NCBI GenBank assembly: GCA_041685115.1
Contig: JAWLGK010000017.1
Location: 1-64,000 of the forward strand
Origin: JALOAT01 sp041685115
GTDB taxonomy: Bacteria; Pseudomonadota; Gammaproteobacteria; Thiohalomonadales; Thiohalomonadaceae
DNA: 64,000 bases
Reading direction: 5' to 3'
Shown here: in pieces, positions 8,100 through 16,600 of the stretch
How positions within the stretch are numbered: the stretch's first letter is position 1
Layout: every line of letters begins with the position of its first letter
The notes under the pieces: generated by a model
The model's input: the letters and a program-made list of their open reading frames with translations, nothing else
What the model was told of the DNA's origin: nothing
The model's database searches: none
Program-made: the position numbers and the translations under genes

Positions 8100-8948
8100 A
8101 TGGCGGCAAACATGGACTTCAACGACAGACTGATCGCGGCACTGGAAGCCGACATTGCAGCCAACCGGCTGATCCTCCCCACCTTGCCGGAGATTGCCCT
8201 GGAGGTGCGCCGCACGGCGGATCGGTCCGATGTCTCGTTCTCGGAGATCTCCGCGGTGATCGCCCGCGACCCCGGGCTGTCCGCGCGCCTGCTCAAGGTG
8301 GCGAACAGCGCCGTGATGCGTGGCACCCGGCCCATCGAGGACATTCGCGGTGCGGTACAACGGCTGGGTCTGCGCCTGGTGCGCAGCCTGGTGAGCAGCC
8401 TGGCCATCATCCAGAGCTTCTCCTTCGGCGGCGAAGCGATGCGGCGGCGCCTCAAGGCCATCTCCGACCACAGCATCGAGGTGGCAGCGCTCAGCCACGC
8501 CATCGCCGCCGAATCCACGCGCCTCAGCCCCGACCAGGCGCTGCTTGCCGGTCTCGTGCACGACATCGGCAAGCTTCCCCTGCTGCGCCGGGCCGAGGGC
8601 CTTGGCCCCGGCAAACCGCTCGATCGCGAGCTTTGCGTGCGCACGCATCCGTGGTTGGGCGCAAAGGTACTGGAGGCCTGGAAGTTCTCGCCGGAGCTGG
8701 TGGCCGTGGCCGCCGAGCACGAAGACCTCATGCGCTACTCGGCGAGCGTGGATTATGTGGACGTGGTCATCGCCGCCAACCTGCTCGCCTATCACGGTTC
8801 GGCGGACGATCGGTATGCCACAGTGGTCTGGCAGGACCTGCCCGCGATCAGAAAGCTCGGGCTGACCGGCGGACTCACCGCCGCGCACCGTCAGCGCCAT
8901 GCGGCGGCCCTGGCGATGCTCGAGGTCGATGGGCCGGCGCGGGATTGA
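8100..8948 (+). CDS. HDOD domain protein
   Basis: HDOD proteins are signalling relatives of HD phosphohydrolases that often lack the catalytic residues. This 282-residue protein matches the domain from about residue 20: LPTLPEIALEVRR, then DPGLSARLLKVANSAV, IEDIRGAVQRLG, and the HD-like stretch LLAGLVHDIGKLPLL near 155. No sensor or effector domain is attached. The ATG at 8100 is favoured because AAAGGA lies upstream; the ATG at 8112 is an alternative. It sits 29 bases after moaA and may be cotranscribed. Its target is unknown. Confidence 0.85.
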   Translation: MAANMDFNDRLIAALEADIAANRLILPTLPEIALEVRRTADRSDVSFSEISAVIARDPGLSARLLKVANSAVMRGTRPIEDIRGAVQRLGLRLVRSLVSSLAIIQSFSFGGEAMRRRLKAISDHSIEVAALSHAIAAESTRLSPDQALLAGLVHDIGKLPLLRRAEGLGPGKPLDRELCVRTHPWLGAKVLEAWKFSPELVAVAAEHEDLMRYSASVDYVDVVIAANLLAYHGSADDRYATVVWQDLPAIRKLGLTGGLTAAHRQRHAAALAMLEVDGPARD

Positions 8949-9007
8949 GGCCTTGTGAGGCCCGCCCCGCACACACCTGCTGCTGCGTCGCCTCTCGACG
9001 CAGGATT

Positions 9008-9688
9008 TCAGTGCTGGAGCAGGCTCTCGATGTTGAGCGCCGGCGCGGCGAGGCGCGGTGGGCGGCCGTGCATGTGGGGCATGACCCCGAGCAGCGGCGC
9101 GGCGAGCCGCAGCATCAGGTCCTGGACGTTCTCGGCCACGGAAACCATGTGCGGATCGACGAGGTTGGCCACCCAGCCGGCCAATTCCACTCCGCTGCGC
9201 TCGATGCTCTCAGCCGTGAGCAGGGCGTGGTTGAGGCAGCCCAGGCGCAGACCCACCACCAGGATCACCGGCAGACCCAGGGCGGCGGCGAGTGCCGCCA
9301 CATCGGCGCGCTCCGAAAGCGGCACCCGCCAACCGCCCACGCCTTCCACCACCACACAATCGGCCCGCGTGCCGAGGGCGTCGACCCGGTCGGCAATCGC
9401 AGCGACGTCCACGCTGATCCCGGCCTGACGCGCAGCGATGTGCGGCGCGATGGGTGGTTCGAAGGCGTAGGGGTTGACCTCCGCGTAGTCGAGCGGCAAT
9501 GACCCCGCCTCCTGCAACATCAGGGCGTCGTCGTTGTGCAGCCCGTCGGCCGTGGCCCGGCACCCCGCGGCGACCGGCTTCATGCCGAGCACGGTCAGCC
9601 CGCGCGCCCGCAGGGCGTGCATGAGCGCGACGCTCACGAAGGTCTTGCCGATCCCCGTGTCGGTGCCGGTCACGAACCAGCCGTTCAT
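9008..9688 (-). CDS. bioD: Dethiobiotin synthetase
   Basis: BioD closes the ureido ring of dethiobiotin from diaminopelargonate, CO2 and ATP. The 226-residue protein begins MNGWFVTGTDTGIGKTF, whose GTDTGIGKT is the P-loop. It also has GMKPVAAG near residue 35 and VVEGVGGWRVPL near 112-123. Its ATG overlaps the bioC stop by four bases (ATGA), so it is the last gene of the bioBFHCD operon. Confidence 0.96.
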   Translation of the reverse strand: MNGWFVTGTDTGIGKTFVSVALMHALRARGLTVLGMKPVAAGCRATADGLHNDDALMLQEAGSLPLDYAEVNPYAFEPPIAPHIAARQAGISVDVAAIADRVDALGTRADCVVVEGVGGWRVPLSERADVAALAAALGLPVILVVGLRLGCLNHALLTAESIERSGVELAGWVANLVDPHMVSVAENVQDLMLRLAAPLLGVMPHMHGRPPRLAAPALNIESLLQH

Positions 9689-10584
9689 GGCTTGCCCCGT
9701 GGCAGGCCGGCCTTCACGTCGAGCAATGGAATGCGCACTTCCGCCGGGGCGGCCCGCGCGGGTTCGGCGCCTGCCGGCGCCCAGGCGTGTCCGTAGATCA
9801 CCTCGTAGGTGGCGGGCAGGCGCTCGTCACGGCGAAAATTCTCGTAGGTTTCGCGCATGGCCGCGAAGCGCCGCCGTCCTGTCAGACCACGCGCACGCCC
9901 CGCATTCATGTTGTGCGCGCCGATGGCCTTCAGGTCACGCAGCAGGCCTTCCACGCGCGGGTAGGTGACCACGATGTCCTCCCGGTCCATCACCGGATCG
10001 GCGAGGCGCGCGTGCACCAGGGCATCGCCCACGTCGTGCATGTCGAGGAAGGCATTCACGTGTATTGCACCGTCCGCGGCCGCCCAGCTCGCCCGCAGTT
10101 CCTTGAGCGTGTCGGGACCGAAGGTGGTGAACATGAGCAACCCGCCTGGCGCGAGCACACGGCGGAATTCTGCAAATGCCCCATCGAGCGGGTTGCACCA
10201 CTGCAACGCGAGGTTGGAGACGATGAGGTCCACGCTACCCGCGGCGAGCGGCAGACGCTCCACGTCGGCGCAGACGAAGCCGTGGTGCCGAAGGCGCCGC
10301 GAAAAATAGCCAAAGTGCGAGCGCGCGCGGCGCACCATGCCGTGGGCGAGGTCGAGGGCAATGAGTTGCGCCTTGGGATATCGCCGCGCGAGGGCCGCAC
10401 TCACATAACCCGTCCCTGCGCCAGCGTCCAGGATGCGGCGCGGCGCGAGCCGCACCAGGTGGAGGCGTTCGAGCATGCGATCGGCGACCTCCCGTTGCAG
10501 CACCGCGGCCTCGTCATAGGCGGACGCCGCATGTTCGAAGGACTGCCGCACCGTACGATGGGAGACCTGGTATTCGTCAGTCAT
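9685..10584 (-). CDS. bioC: Malonyl-ACP O-methyltransferase BioC
   Basis: BioC methylates malonyl-ACP with SAM so that the fatty acid pathway can build the pimeloyl chain. The 299-residue protein has the SAM-binding motif ILDAGAGTGYVSAAL near residues 48-62 and the later class I motifs (ADVERLPLAAGSVDLIVSNLALQW). It is longer than E. coli BioC (about 250), mainly through extra C-terminal sequence. Its start overlaps the end of bioH by 8 bases and its stop overlaps bioD, which indicates translational coupling. Confidence 0.94.
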   Translation of the reverse strand: MTDEYQVSHRTVRQSFEHAASAYDEAAVLQREVADRMLERLHLVRLAPRRILDAGAGTGYVSAALARRYPKAQLIALDLAHGMVRRARSHFGYFSRRLRHHGFVCADVERLPLAAGSVDLIVSNLALQWCNPLDGAFAEFRRVLAPGGLLMFTTFGPDTLKELRASWAAADGAIHVNAFLDMHDVGDALVHARLADPVMDREDIVVTYPRVEGLLRDLKAIGAHNMNAGRARGLTGRRRFAAMRETYENFRRDERLPATYEVIYGHAWAPAGAEPARAAPAEVRIPLLDVKAGLPRGKP

Positions 10585-11359
10585 TCAGAAAGGCCGCGAG
10601 CGTCTGCTCGAACTGGTCTGGATGGGAAAGGAACGGCGCGTGGCCTGCACCGTCGATGAGCGCAAGCCGGGCCCGCGGCAGCCGACGCATGGTCTCGGCC
10701 GCGGCGGCGGGCGGCACCAAGGTATCGCGCCGGCCGTGGATCACCAGCGCCGGCACCTGCACGCGAGCGAGCACGTCGCGCAGATCGCCATCGCGCAGCA
10801 CGTCGAGTCCGCCGCGCAAGGCCTGGGCCGTCGGCTCACCGCGGGCGAACACCATCTCGCGCAGGGCGCGCAACTCATCCCGCGCACGCTCGGAGCCGCG
10901 TGCCTGCAGGGCGAGAAAGCGCGACACGGCGGCGCGCCAATCCGCCGCCAGGTCGGCGGCGAAGCCGGCGAGCACCTCGCCCGCCATGGCGTCCGGCCAG
11001 TCCGGCGCCTGCACGAAGCGCGGCGTGGCCCCCACCAGCGCCACCCTGCCCATGGGCACGCCCATGCCGGCGGCGGCCAGGGCGACCAGGCCGCCCAGCG
11101 ACCAGCCCACCCAGGCCGCATCAGCCGGTACACGGGTGGCGACCGCCTGCGCCAGCGCCGTGGCGGTGTAGGCCACGTCGAGCGGGGCGCTCGCACCGAA
11201 GCCCGGCAGGTCCACGCTCAGCACCGTGTGGTGGCCCGCCAGCGCCTTCGCGGTGCGCGCCCACACACCACCGTGCAGACCCCAGCCGTGGATCAGCACC
11301 ACGGGCGGGCCGTTTCCTGTGATGTCGATGTGCATGCTCACGTCGGAGGCTTTCGGCAT
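10577..11359 (-). CDS. bioH: Pimeloyl-ACP methyl ester esterase BioH
   Basis: BioH removes the methyl group from pimeloyl-ACP methyl ester, ending chain growth. The 260-residue alpha/beta hydrolase has VLIHGWGLHGGVW (oxyanion region), the nucleophile elbow GWSLGG, the acid in VIHGRRDTLVPP and the histidine in DGAGHAPF. I keep the ATG at 11359 because ACGGA precedes it and it lies 9 bases after the bioF stop. A second ATG eight codons later (MHIDITG) also fits the family N-terminus. Confidence 0.93.
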   Translation of the reverse strand: MPKASDVSMHIDITGNGPPVVLIHGWGLHGGVWARTAKALAGHHTVLSVDLPGFGASAPLDVAYTATALAQAVATRVPADAAWVGWSLGGLVALAAAGMGVPMGRVALVGATPRFVQAPDWPDAMAGEVLAGFAADLAADWRAAVSRFLALQARGSERARDELRALREMVFARGEPTAQALRGGLDVLRDGDLRDVLARVQVPALVIHGRRDTLVPPAAAAETMRRLPRARLALIDGAGHAPFLSHPDQFEQTLAAFLND

Positions 11360-11368
11360 ACAAATCCG

Positions 11369-12559
11369 TCAGAGGTCATCGCGAGCGGAAGCTCGCTCCC
11401 ACAGCGTTTCCCGGGCCACGGCGTCCAGTGCCTCCAGCAACCGATCCACCTGCGCCTCGCTGTGTGCCGCTGACAGGGTCACGCGCAGGCGCGCGGTGCC
11501 TTCAGGCACGGTGGGCGGGCGGATGGCGGAGACCAGGATGCCACGTTCCTCCAGCGCCGCGCTCATGGAGAGGGCACGCTGCGGGTCACCGACCAGGATC
11601 GGCTGGATGGGTGTGGGCGAGTCCATGAGCGGCAGTCCCAACCGGCCCGCCCCGGCGCGGAAGCGCGCAATGAGCGCCTGCAATTTCTCGCGCCGCCAGC
11701 CCTCCTCCTGCACCAGCCGCAGGCTGGCGCGCGTGGCCTCGGCGACCACCGGCGGCATGGCCGTGGTGAAGATGTAGCTGCGTGCCTGCTGGATCAGTGT
11801 TTCGATCAGCTCTTCCCCGCCGGCCACGAAGGCGCCGAAGGTGCCGAAGCCCTTGCCCAGGGTGCCCACCAGCACGGACACGTCCTGCGCACCCAGGCCG
11901 TGCGCCTCCAGGCTGCCGCGGCCGGTGGCGCCGATCACCCCGAGGCCGTGGGCGTCGTCCACCAGCAGTGCCGCGCCGTGGGTGCGGCAGGTCTCGGCCA
12001 GGGCACGCAGCGGCGCGACGTCGCCGTCCATGGAGAACACGCCGTCGGTGACCACCAGCTTGCGCCGTGCCTTGCTCGCGGCGAGATCCTGCGCCAGCGC
12101 CGCCACATCGCCATGCGGGAAACGTGAAAAGCGCGCACGGGATAACAGGCCGGCATCGAGCAGCGAGGCGTGGTTGAGGCGGTCCTCGAACACCGCGTCG
12201 CCCGCCGCCAGCAGCCCGGCCACCGCGCCCAGATTGGCCATGTAGCCGGTGGAGAACAGCAGCGCCCGGGGATAGCCGGTGAAGGCGGCCAGCTCCTCTT
12301 CAAGGGCGTGGTGCGGGCGCATGTGGCCGGCCACCAGGTGGGCCGCGCCGCTGCCCACGCCATAATCGGCTGCGGCGCGCTGGAAGGCGGCGATCACCTG
12401 CGGGTGGGCGGCCAGGCCCAGGTAGTCGTTGGAGCAGAAGGTCAGCAGCGCGCGGCCATCCACGGGCAGCACCGGGCCTTGCGGCCCGTCCACGGTGCGA
12501 CGGCGGCGGTAGAGGCCCGCCGCCTCGCGGCGGGCCAGTTCGTCACGCAGGTCCCACAT
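11369..12559 (-). CDS. bioF: 8-amino-7-oxononanoate synthase with repeat-derived C-terminus
   Basis: BioF is the PLP enzyme condensing pimeloyl-ACP with alanine. The 396-residue protein has SNDYLGLAAHP near residue 42, the histidine-bearing VDDAHGLGVIG, and VGTLGKGFG with the PLP lysine. The ATG at 12559 overlaps the bioB stop by one base (TGATG). The last ten or so residues (LWERASARDDL) are encoded by a REP-like palindrome that also occurs in the intergenic elements near recG and rdgB. The natural C-terminus was therefore probably replaced or extended by repeat insertion; the catalytic part is complete. Confidence 0.95.
   Translation of the reverse strand: MWDLRDELARREAAGLYRRRRTVDGPQGPVLPVDGRALLTFCSNDYLGLAAHPQVIAAFQRAAADYGVGSGAAHLVAGHMRPHHALEEELAAFTGYPRALLFSTGYMANLGAVAGLLAAGDAVFEDRLNHASLLDAGLLSRARFSRFPHGDVAALAQDLAASKARRKLVVTDGVFSMDGDVAPLRALAETCRTHGAALLVDDAHGLGVIGATGRGSLEAHGLGAQDVSVLVGTLGKGFGTFGAFVAGGEELIETLIQQARSYIFTTAMPPVVAEATRASLRLVQEEGWRREKLQALIARFRAGAGRLGLPLMDSPTPIQPILVGDPQRALSMSAALEERGILVSAIRPPTVPEGTARLRVTLSAAHSEAQVDRLLEALDAVARETLWERASARDDL
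11378..11403. repeat. REP-like palindrome inside the bioF 3' end
   Basis: The motif TGTGGGAGCGAGCTTCCGCT followed by CGCGAT (minus strand) is identical to the REP cores at about 22428-22453 and nearly identical to those at 24715 and 46600. It forms a short stem around GCGAGC..GCTCGC. It resembles pseudomonad REP sequences of the GTGGGAGCGAGCTTGCTCGC type. Here it is read as the last codons of bioF. Confidence 0.85.
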
Positions 12560-13530
12560 CAGACGGCGAGGGCGTGCAGGTCCAGGCGCTGGAACAGGTC
12601 GTGGTCGCGGTCGGTGGTGGCGTTGTCGGTGGTGAGCAGCCTGTCGCCATAGAACAGCGAGTTGGCGCCGGCGAAGAAGCACAGCGCCTGGGCCTCGTCG
12701 CTCATGGCTTCACGGCCCGCCGACAGGCGCACGTGGCTGGCCGGCATCATAAGGCGCGCGGCGGCCACGGTGCGGATGAATTCCAGGTCGTCGAGATCCG
12801 GCAGGTCGGCCATGGGGGTGCCCGGCACCTTTACCAGCTTGTTGAGCGGCACGCTCTGCGGGTGGCTCGGCAGATTGGCCAGTTCCACCAGCATGGCGGC
12901 GCGGTCGCGGCGCGTCTCGCCCAGGCCCAGGATGCCGCCGGCACACACGCTGAGGCCCGCCTTGCGCGCATGGGCCAGGGTGTCCAGGCGGTCGTCGTAG
13001 CTGCGCGTAGTGACCACCTGCGGGTAGTACTCCCGCGAGGTGTCCAGGTTGTGGTTGTAGTAGTCGAGCCCGGCCTCCTTGAGGCGCAGGGCCTGGGCCT
13101 CGGTGAGCATGCCCAGGGTCACGCAGGACTCCATGCCCAGGGCCTTCACGCCCTGGATCATGGCGATGACCTTGTCCAGGTCCTTGTCGTTGGGCTTGCG
13201 CCAGGCGGCGCCCATGCAGAAGCGGCCGATGCCGGCCTCCTTGGCCTTGCGCGCATCGGCCAGCACGGCCTCCACGTCCAGCAGCTGTTCCCGTTCCAGT
13301 TCGGTGTCGTGATGCGCGCTCTGGGAGCAGTAACCGCAGTTCTCGGCGCAACCGCCGGTCTTGATATTCAGCAGCGTGCTGACCTGCACGGTGTGCGGAT
13401 CGAAGTGCTGGCGGTGCACGGCCTGGGCCTCGAACAGCAGGTCCATGAAGGGGCGGGCGATGAGGCGTTCCACTTCCTCCACGGACCAGTCGTGGCGGAG
13501 TTCGGGTTTGCTATTGCTTGCGTGGGACAT
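12559..13530 (-). CDS. bioB: Biotin synthase
   Basis: BioB is the radical SAM enzyme inserting sulfur into dethiobiotin. The 323-residue protein has the cluster motif CAENCGYCSQ near residues 54-63, the [2Fe-2S] region cysteines (SCVTLGML, SVCAGGILGLGE) and the RLSAGRE stretch. I chose the ATG at 13530 (MSHASNSKPELRHDW), which gives the usual length; an upstream in-frame extension lacks support. It is the first gene of the operon and faces comF across a short divergent region with a candidate BirA operator. bioA and birA are not in the window. Confidence 0.96.
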   Translation of the reverse strand: MSHASNSKPELRHDWSVEEVERLIARPFMDLLFEAQAVHRQHFDPHTVQVSTLLNIKTGGCAENCGYCSQSAHHDTELEREQLLDVEAVLADARKAKEAGIGRFCMGAAWRKPNDKDLDKVIAMIQGVKALGMESCVTLGMLTEAQALRLKEAGLDYYNHNLDTSREYYPQVVTTRSYDDRLDTLAHARKAGLSVCAGGILGLGETRRDRAAMLVELANLPSHPQSVPLNKLVKVPGTPMADLPDLDDLEFIRTVAAARLMMPASHVRLSAGREAMSDEAQALCFFAGANSLFYGDRLLTTDNATTDRDHDLFQRLDLHALAV

Positions 13531-13590
13531 GGCTTTTCGTGAGGGATGAGGGCCTTTAGACTGGCGCGAGTATTCCCACGCCACGGACGG

Positions 13591-13623
13591 CTGTCAAATG
13601 TTTGCACACCCACGGGTTTACAA
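13591..13623. promoter_or_regulatory. Candidate BirA operator between bioB and comF
   Basis: The right half GGTTTACAA (13615-13623) matches the proteobacterial BirA half-site exactly. The left half CTGTCAAAT (13591-13599) matches TTGTAAACC at five or six of nine positions across the expected 15-base spacer. It lies 61-93 bases upstream of the bioB start, as expected for biotin repression, and its right half runs into the first comF codons. One weak half lowers confidence. Confidence 0.5.
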
Positions 13624-14287
13624 ACGCGCACTTTTTGCGCAATCGCTGACCGCCTGCGTGCTCTGCGGCACGTCGGGAACACCGCTTTGTCCCGACTGCC
13701 ATGGGGATTTGCCGCGGCTCGGCACCGCCTGCGAACGCTGCGGCAAGCCCTTGCCGGTGGCGGGTGTGTGCGGTCACTGTCTGCGCACGCCGCCGCCCTT
13801 GGATGGCACACGCGCCCTGTTCCGCTATGCGTCACCCGTGAGCGAACTGGTGCTGCGCTTCAAGTTCCAGGGCGCGCTGCACCTGGCCGACCTGCTCGGG
13901 GAACTGCTCGCGGAGCACCTCGCGGCCGTCGAGCCCCGGCTGGACCTCATCATCCCGGTGCCGCTGCACCCCGCGCGTCTCGCCGCCCGCGGTTACAACC
14001 AGGCGCTGGAACTGGGGCGGCCGCTGGTCCGCGCCCTGGGCGTGCCCCTCGCCCCTGCCCTGTGCCGGCGGGTGCGCGATACCGCCGCCCAATCCACCCT
14101 CGACCCGGACGGGCGCCGGCGCAACATGCGCGGGGCCTTCGCCGTGAACGGCCCGGTGCCGGCCCGCGTGGCCATCCTCGACGACGTAATCACCACCGGC
14201 GCCACCCTGGCCGAACTGGCCCGGGTCCTGCGCCGCGCCGGCGCCCACCACGTGGAAGCGTGGGCCCTGGCGCGTACGGTGCGGTGA
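13598..14287 (+). CDS. comF: ComF family protein (amidophosphoribosyltransferase-like)
   Basis: ComF-type proteins are PRTase-fold proteins linked to DNA uptake; their chemistry in Gram-negatives is not settled. This 229-residue protein has an N-terminal zinc-finger-like cysteine set (CVLCG, CPDC, CERCG, CGHC) within residues 20-70. A phosphoribosyltransferase domain follows with IPVPLHPARLAARGYNQ and the PRPP loop VAILDDVITTGAT. Its start codon lies in the divergent bioB-comF region. It is in the usual place next to bioB for many gammaproteobacteria. Confidence 0.92.
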   Translation: MFAHPRVYKRALFAQSLTACVLCGTSGTPLCPDCHGDLPRLGTACERCGKPLPVAGVCGHCLRTPPPLDGTRALFRYASPVSELVLRFKFQGALHLADLLGELLAEHLAAVEPRLDLIIPVPLHPARLAARGYNQALELGRPLVRALGVPLAPALCRRVRDTAAQSTLDPDGRRRNMRGAFAVNGPVPARVAILDDVITTGATLAELARVLRRAGAHHVEAWALARTVR

Positions 14288-14298
14288 GGGGGGGTATC

Positions 14299-14439
14299 AA
14301 CGCGGAGGTCGCGGAGGCGCGGAGGTCGCGGAGAAGGAAACAGAACTGGGGTTGTTCTGATTGACTGGCGTGTCCAGTGAATCGCGTCTCTGCGACCTCC
14401 GCGACCTCCGCGCCTCCGCGCCTCCGCGACCTTTGCGTT
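14299..14439. repeat. Intergenic inverted-repeat element, CGCGGAGG family copy 2
   Basis: The left arm (14299-14334) and right arm (about 14387-14439) are built from 9-bp units of the type TCGCGGAGG and are complementary. The right arm is two units longer. It lies between the convergent 3' ends of comF and mshN, where mshE would be expected in a complete MSHA operon. Confidence 0.9.
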
Positions 14440-14457
14440 CAGCCCCGCTCAGTACGC

Positions 14458-15549
14458 CTAACGCAGGGCCTCGGCACGGTCGCGGGCGTAGGCGGCGAGT
14501 TTGGGTTCCAGGCCGGCGGCCAGGGCGCGGGTGTAGGCCTTGGCGGCCTCCACTGGGTCGGGCAGGCGCTCCAGGGCGATGGCGAGGCCGAGCCACCATG
14601 TCCCCCGGGAGGGATCGAGGGCCAGGGCCTGGCGGTAACGCGCGGCGCTCTTCGCCATGGCGCCGAGACGTTGGTGGAGGGCCGCGGCCGTGGCGAGGTA
14701 TTCGGCGTCGGGCCGCGCCTTCGCGAGACCTTGCTCTAGGATGTCGATCGCCCCCTGCAGGTCACCCTGTTGCAACCGGACACGGGACAGGAACAGGTGA
14801 AAGGAGGCCTGCTCGGGGTGCAGGCGGATGCCCTCTTCCAACAGCGTGCGCGCCTCCACCCAGCGCCCGGCGGACAGCCACAGGCCCGCGAGGGCCTCAC
14901 GGGCTTCACGGTAGGCCTGTTCGTGGTGAAGCGCCTCCGCAAACAGGAGCTCGGCCTCCTCCCTGCGACCGGCGCGCAGGGCCGCGAAACCGCGCTGATA
15001 GGTCTCTGCAGCACGCTGGCGCGGGGTCAGGGCACGGGGTGTCTTTTGCAGACTGCGGGGGGTTGCAGCCGGCGCCGGTACGCGCGCGGTCCGCTCCGGC
15101 GCCGTCACGGCGGGCGCGGGTGCGCGCCTTGCCGGCGCCGGGGTGACGGGCGGCGTCGGCGCCGCCGCGCTCGCGACCACCGGGGCGGGCGAAGTGACGG
15201 GCTGTGCCGCTGGGGCGGGCGCGGGCGGCACGTCGGCCGGCGCAGTGACAGGGGCGGGGGCGGTAACGGGCGACGCCGGTTCGGTGACCGGGAGCGGAGG
15301 CATCGCCACGGGGGCCGGGCTGGCGGGCAGCGCCGCCGTCACCCGCGGGGCCGGTGCACGTTCCCACAGCCACAGGCCCGCAGCCGCCGCCAGGCCGCCG
15401 AACAGCACGGCCAACGCCACCACCGGCCAGCCCCTGGGACGGCCACCCATGCCATGACCGGCCAGTCCGTGGAGGGCACCGGCGCCGGCGGAGCGCGCGT
15501 CGGCGCGACGCGTCTCCAGATCGCGCAGCATCTGGTTGATGAGGCTCAT
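14458..15549 (-). CDS. mshN: MSHA biogenesis protein MshN (TPR protein)
   Basis: The start MSLINQMLRDLETRR is the family signature of MshN and related GspA/PulB-adjacent proteins. One membrane segment follows at about residues 37-57 (WPVVALAVLFGGLAAAAGLWLW). After it comes a long proline/alanine-rich linker, then tetratricopeptide repeats from about residue 190 to the end (LLFAEALHHEQAYREAREALAGLWL, ALDPSRGTWWLGLAIALERL). Length is 363. The ATG overlaps the mshM stop by four bases. It is the last gene of this msh cluster; a repeat element and comF follow instead of mshE. Confidence 0.88.
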   Translation of the reverse strand: MSLINQMLRDLETRRADARSAGAGALHGLAGHGMGGRPRGWPVVALAVLFGGLAAAAGLWLWERAPAPRVTAALPASPAPVAMPPLPVTEPASPVTAPAPVTAPADVPPAPAPAAQPVTSPAPVVASAAAPTPPVTPAPARRAPAPAVTAPERTARVPAPAATPRSLQKTPRALTPRQRAAETYQRGFAALRAGRREEAELLFAEALHHEQAYREAREALAGLWLSAGRWVEARTLLEEGIRLHPEQASFHLFLSRVRLQQGDLQGAIDILEQGLAKARPDAEYLATAAALHQRLGAMAKSAARYRQALALDPSRGTWWLGLAIALERLPDPVEAAKAYTRALAAGLEPKLAAYARDRAEALR

Positions 15550-16463
15550 TCCAACACTCCGGCAAACAGCCCGCGCCAGTAGCCGAGGGCGAAGACCAGC
15601 ACGACGCCCGCCGCCAGCCCGGCGGCCACCCAGGGCAGCTGCGCGGGCGGCTGGACGTCCTCGGTGTCGGCCGCCGCAAGGCGCACGTGGCCGGCCTCGA
15701 TGGTGTGACCACCACGGCCATAGCAGGCCATGAGCGATTTGTGCGCGAGGATGTTCACCAGGCGCGGGATGCCGCGGCTCGCCCGATGCAGGCGGCGCAG
15801 CGCACGCCGGGTGAAGTGCACCCTGCCCTGCGAGCCGGCCACGAGCAGGCGGTGCGCGACATAGGCGGCCATACCCCCCAGGTCGATGGGTTCGAGGCGA
15901 TAGGAGAAGGTGATGCGCTGGCGCAGCTGGCGCGCCGCGGGCCGCGCCAGTTTCGCATCCAGTTCCGGCTGGCCGAACAGCACCACGTGCAACAACTTGC
16001 GCTTTTCTGTCTCGAGATTGGTGAGCAGGCGCAGGATCTCGAGGGTCTCGGCGGGCATGGCCTGCGCCTCGTCGATGCACAGCACCACGCGCCGCCCCTC
16101 GGCCGCCAGGCCGACCAGGCGCGCGTTCAGTTCCTTGACAATGCGGTGCTGGCCCGCATTGCGCGGCAGCTCCAGTCCCAATTCCTCGGCCACCGCGAGA
16201 TTGAGCGCGCTGGGCGTAAGGTACGGGTTCGGGATGTAGGCGGTGTAGAACTCCTCGTCGAGCAGCGCGAGCAGCTTGCGGCACAACAGCGTCTTGCCGG
16301 TGCCCACCTCACCGGTCACCTTGATGAAGCCCTCGCCGCTGCGCAGCGCCACCAGCAGGGTATTGAGCGCCTCGCGGTAGTGCCCGTACTCGAAGAAAAA
16401 GGCGGTGTCGGGCGTCAGCGAAAACGGCAGCTCACGCAGCCCGAAGTGCTCAAGGTACATCAC
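15546..16463 (-). CDS. mshM: MSHA biogenesis ATPase MshM (ExeA-like)
   Basis: MshM is an AAA ATPase of the ExeA type thought to help assemble the secretin or pilus machine at the cell wall. The 305-residue protein begins MYLEHFGLRELPFSLTPD, typical of the family. It has Walker A GEVGTGKT near residues 50-57, Walker B VVLCIDEAQ near 127-135, and a C-terminal membrane segment (WVAAGLAAGVVLVFALGYW). It couples by ATGA overlap to mshN. A repeat element separates it from mshL upstream. Confidence 0.9.
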   Translation of the reverse strand: MMYLEHFGLRELPFSLTPDTAFFFEYGHYREALNTLLVALRSGEGFIKVTGEVGTGKTLLCRKLLALLDEEFYTAYIPNPYLTPSALNLAVAEELGLELPRNAGQHRIVKELNARLVGLAAEGRRVVLCIDEAQAMPAETLEILRLLTNLETEKRKLLHVVLFGQPELDAKLARPAARQLRQRITFSYRLEPIDLGGMAAYVAHRLLVAGSQGRVHFTRRALRRLHRASRGIPRLVNILAHKSLMACYGRGGHTIEAGHVRLAAADTEDVQPPAQLPWVAAGLAAGVVLVFALGYWRGLFAGVLE

Positions 16464-16480
16464 TTCTCCGTCACGGTTTC

Positions 16481-16570
16481 AACGCAGAGATCGCGGAGGC
16501 GCGGAGAACGCGGAGAAAACCTCTTGATGGCTTTCCTCTGCGCTCTCCGCGCCTCCGCGTCCTCCGCGTT
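16481..16570. repeat. Intergenic inverted-repeat element, CGCGGAGG family copy 3
   Basis: The 35-bp arms at 16481-16516 and 16536-16570 are complementary and use the same 9-bp unit as copies 1 and 2; the unique centre is only about 20 bases. It is inserted inside the msh operon between mshL and mshM, so its transcript would form a long hairpin within the operon mRNA. Confidence 0.9.
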
Positions 16571-16600
16571 TTGACGTCGTGAAGAACGGTCCATCGGCTG

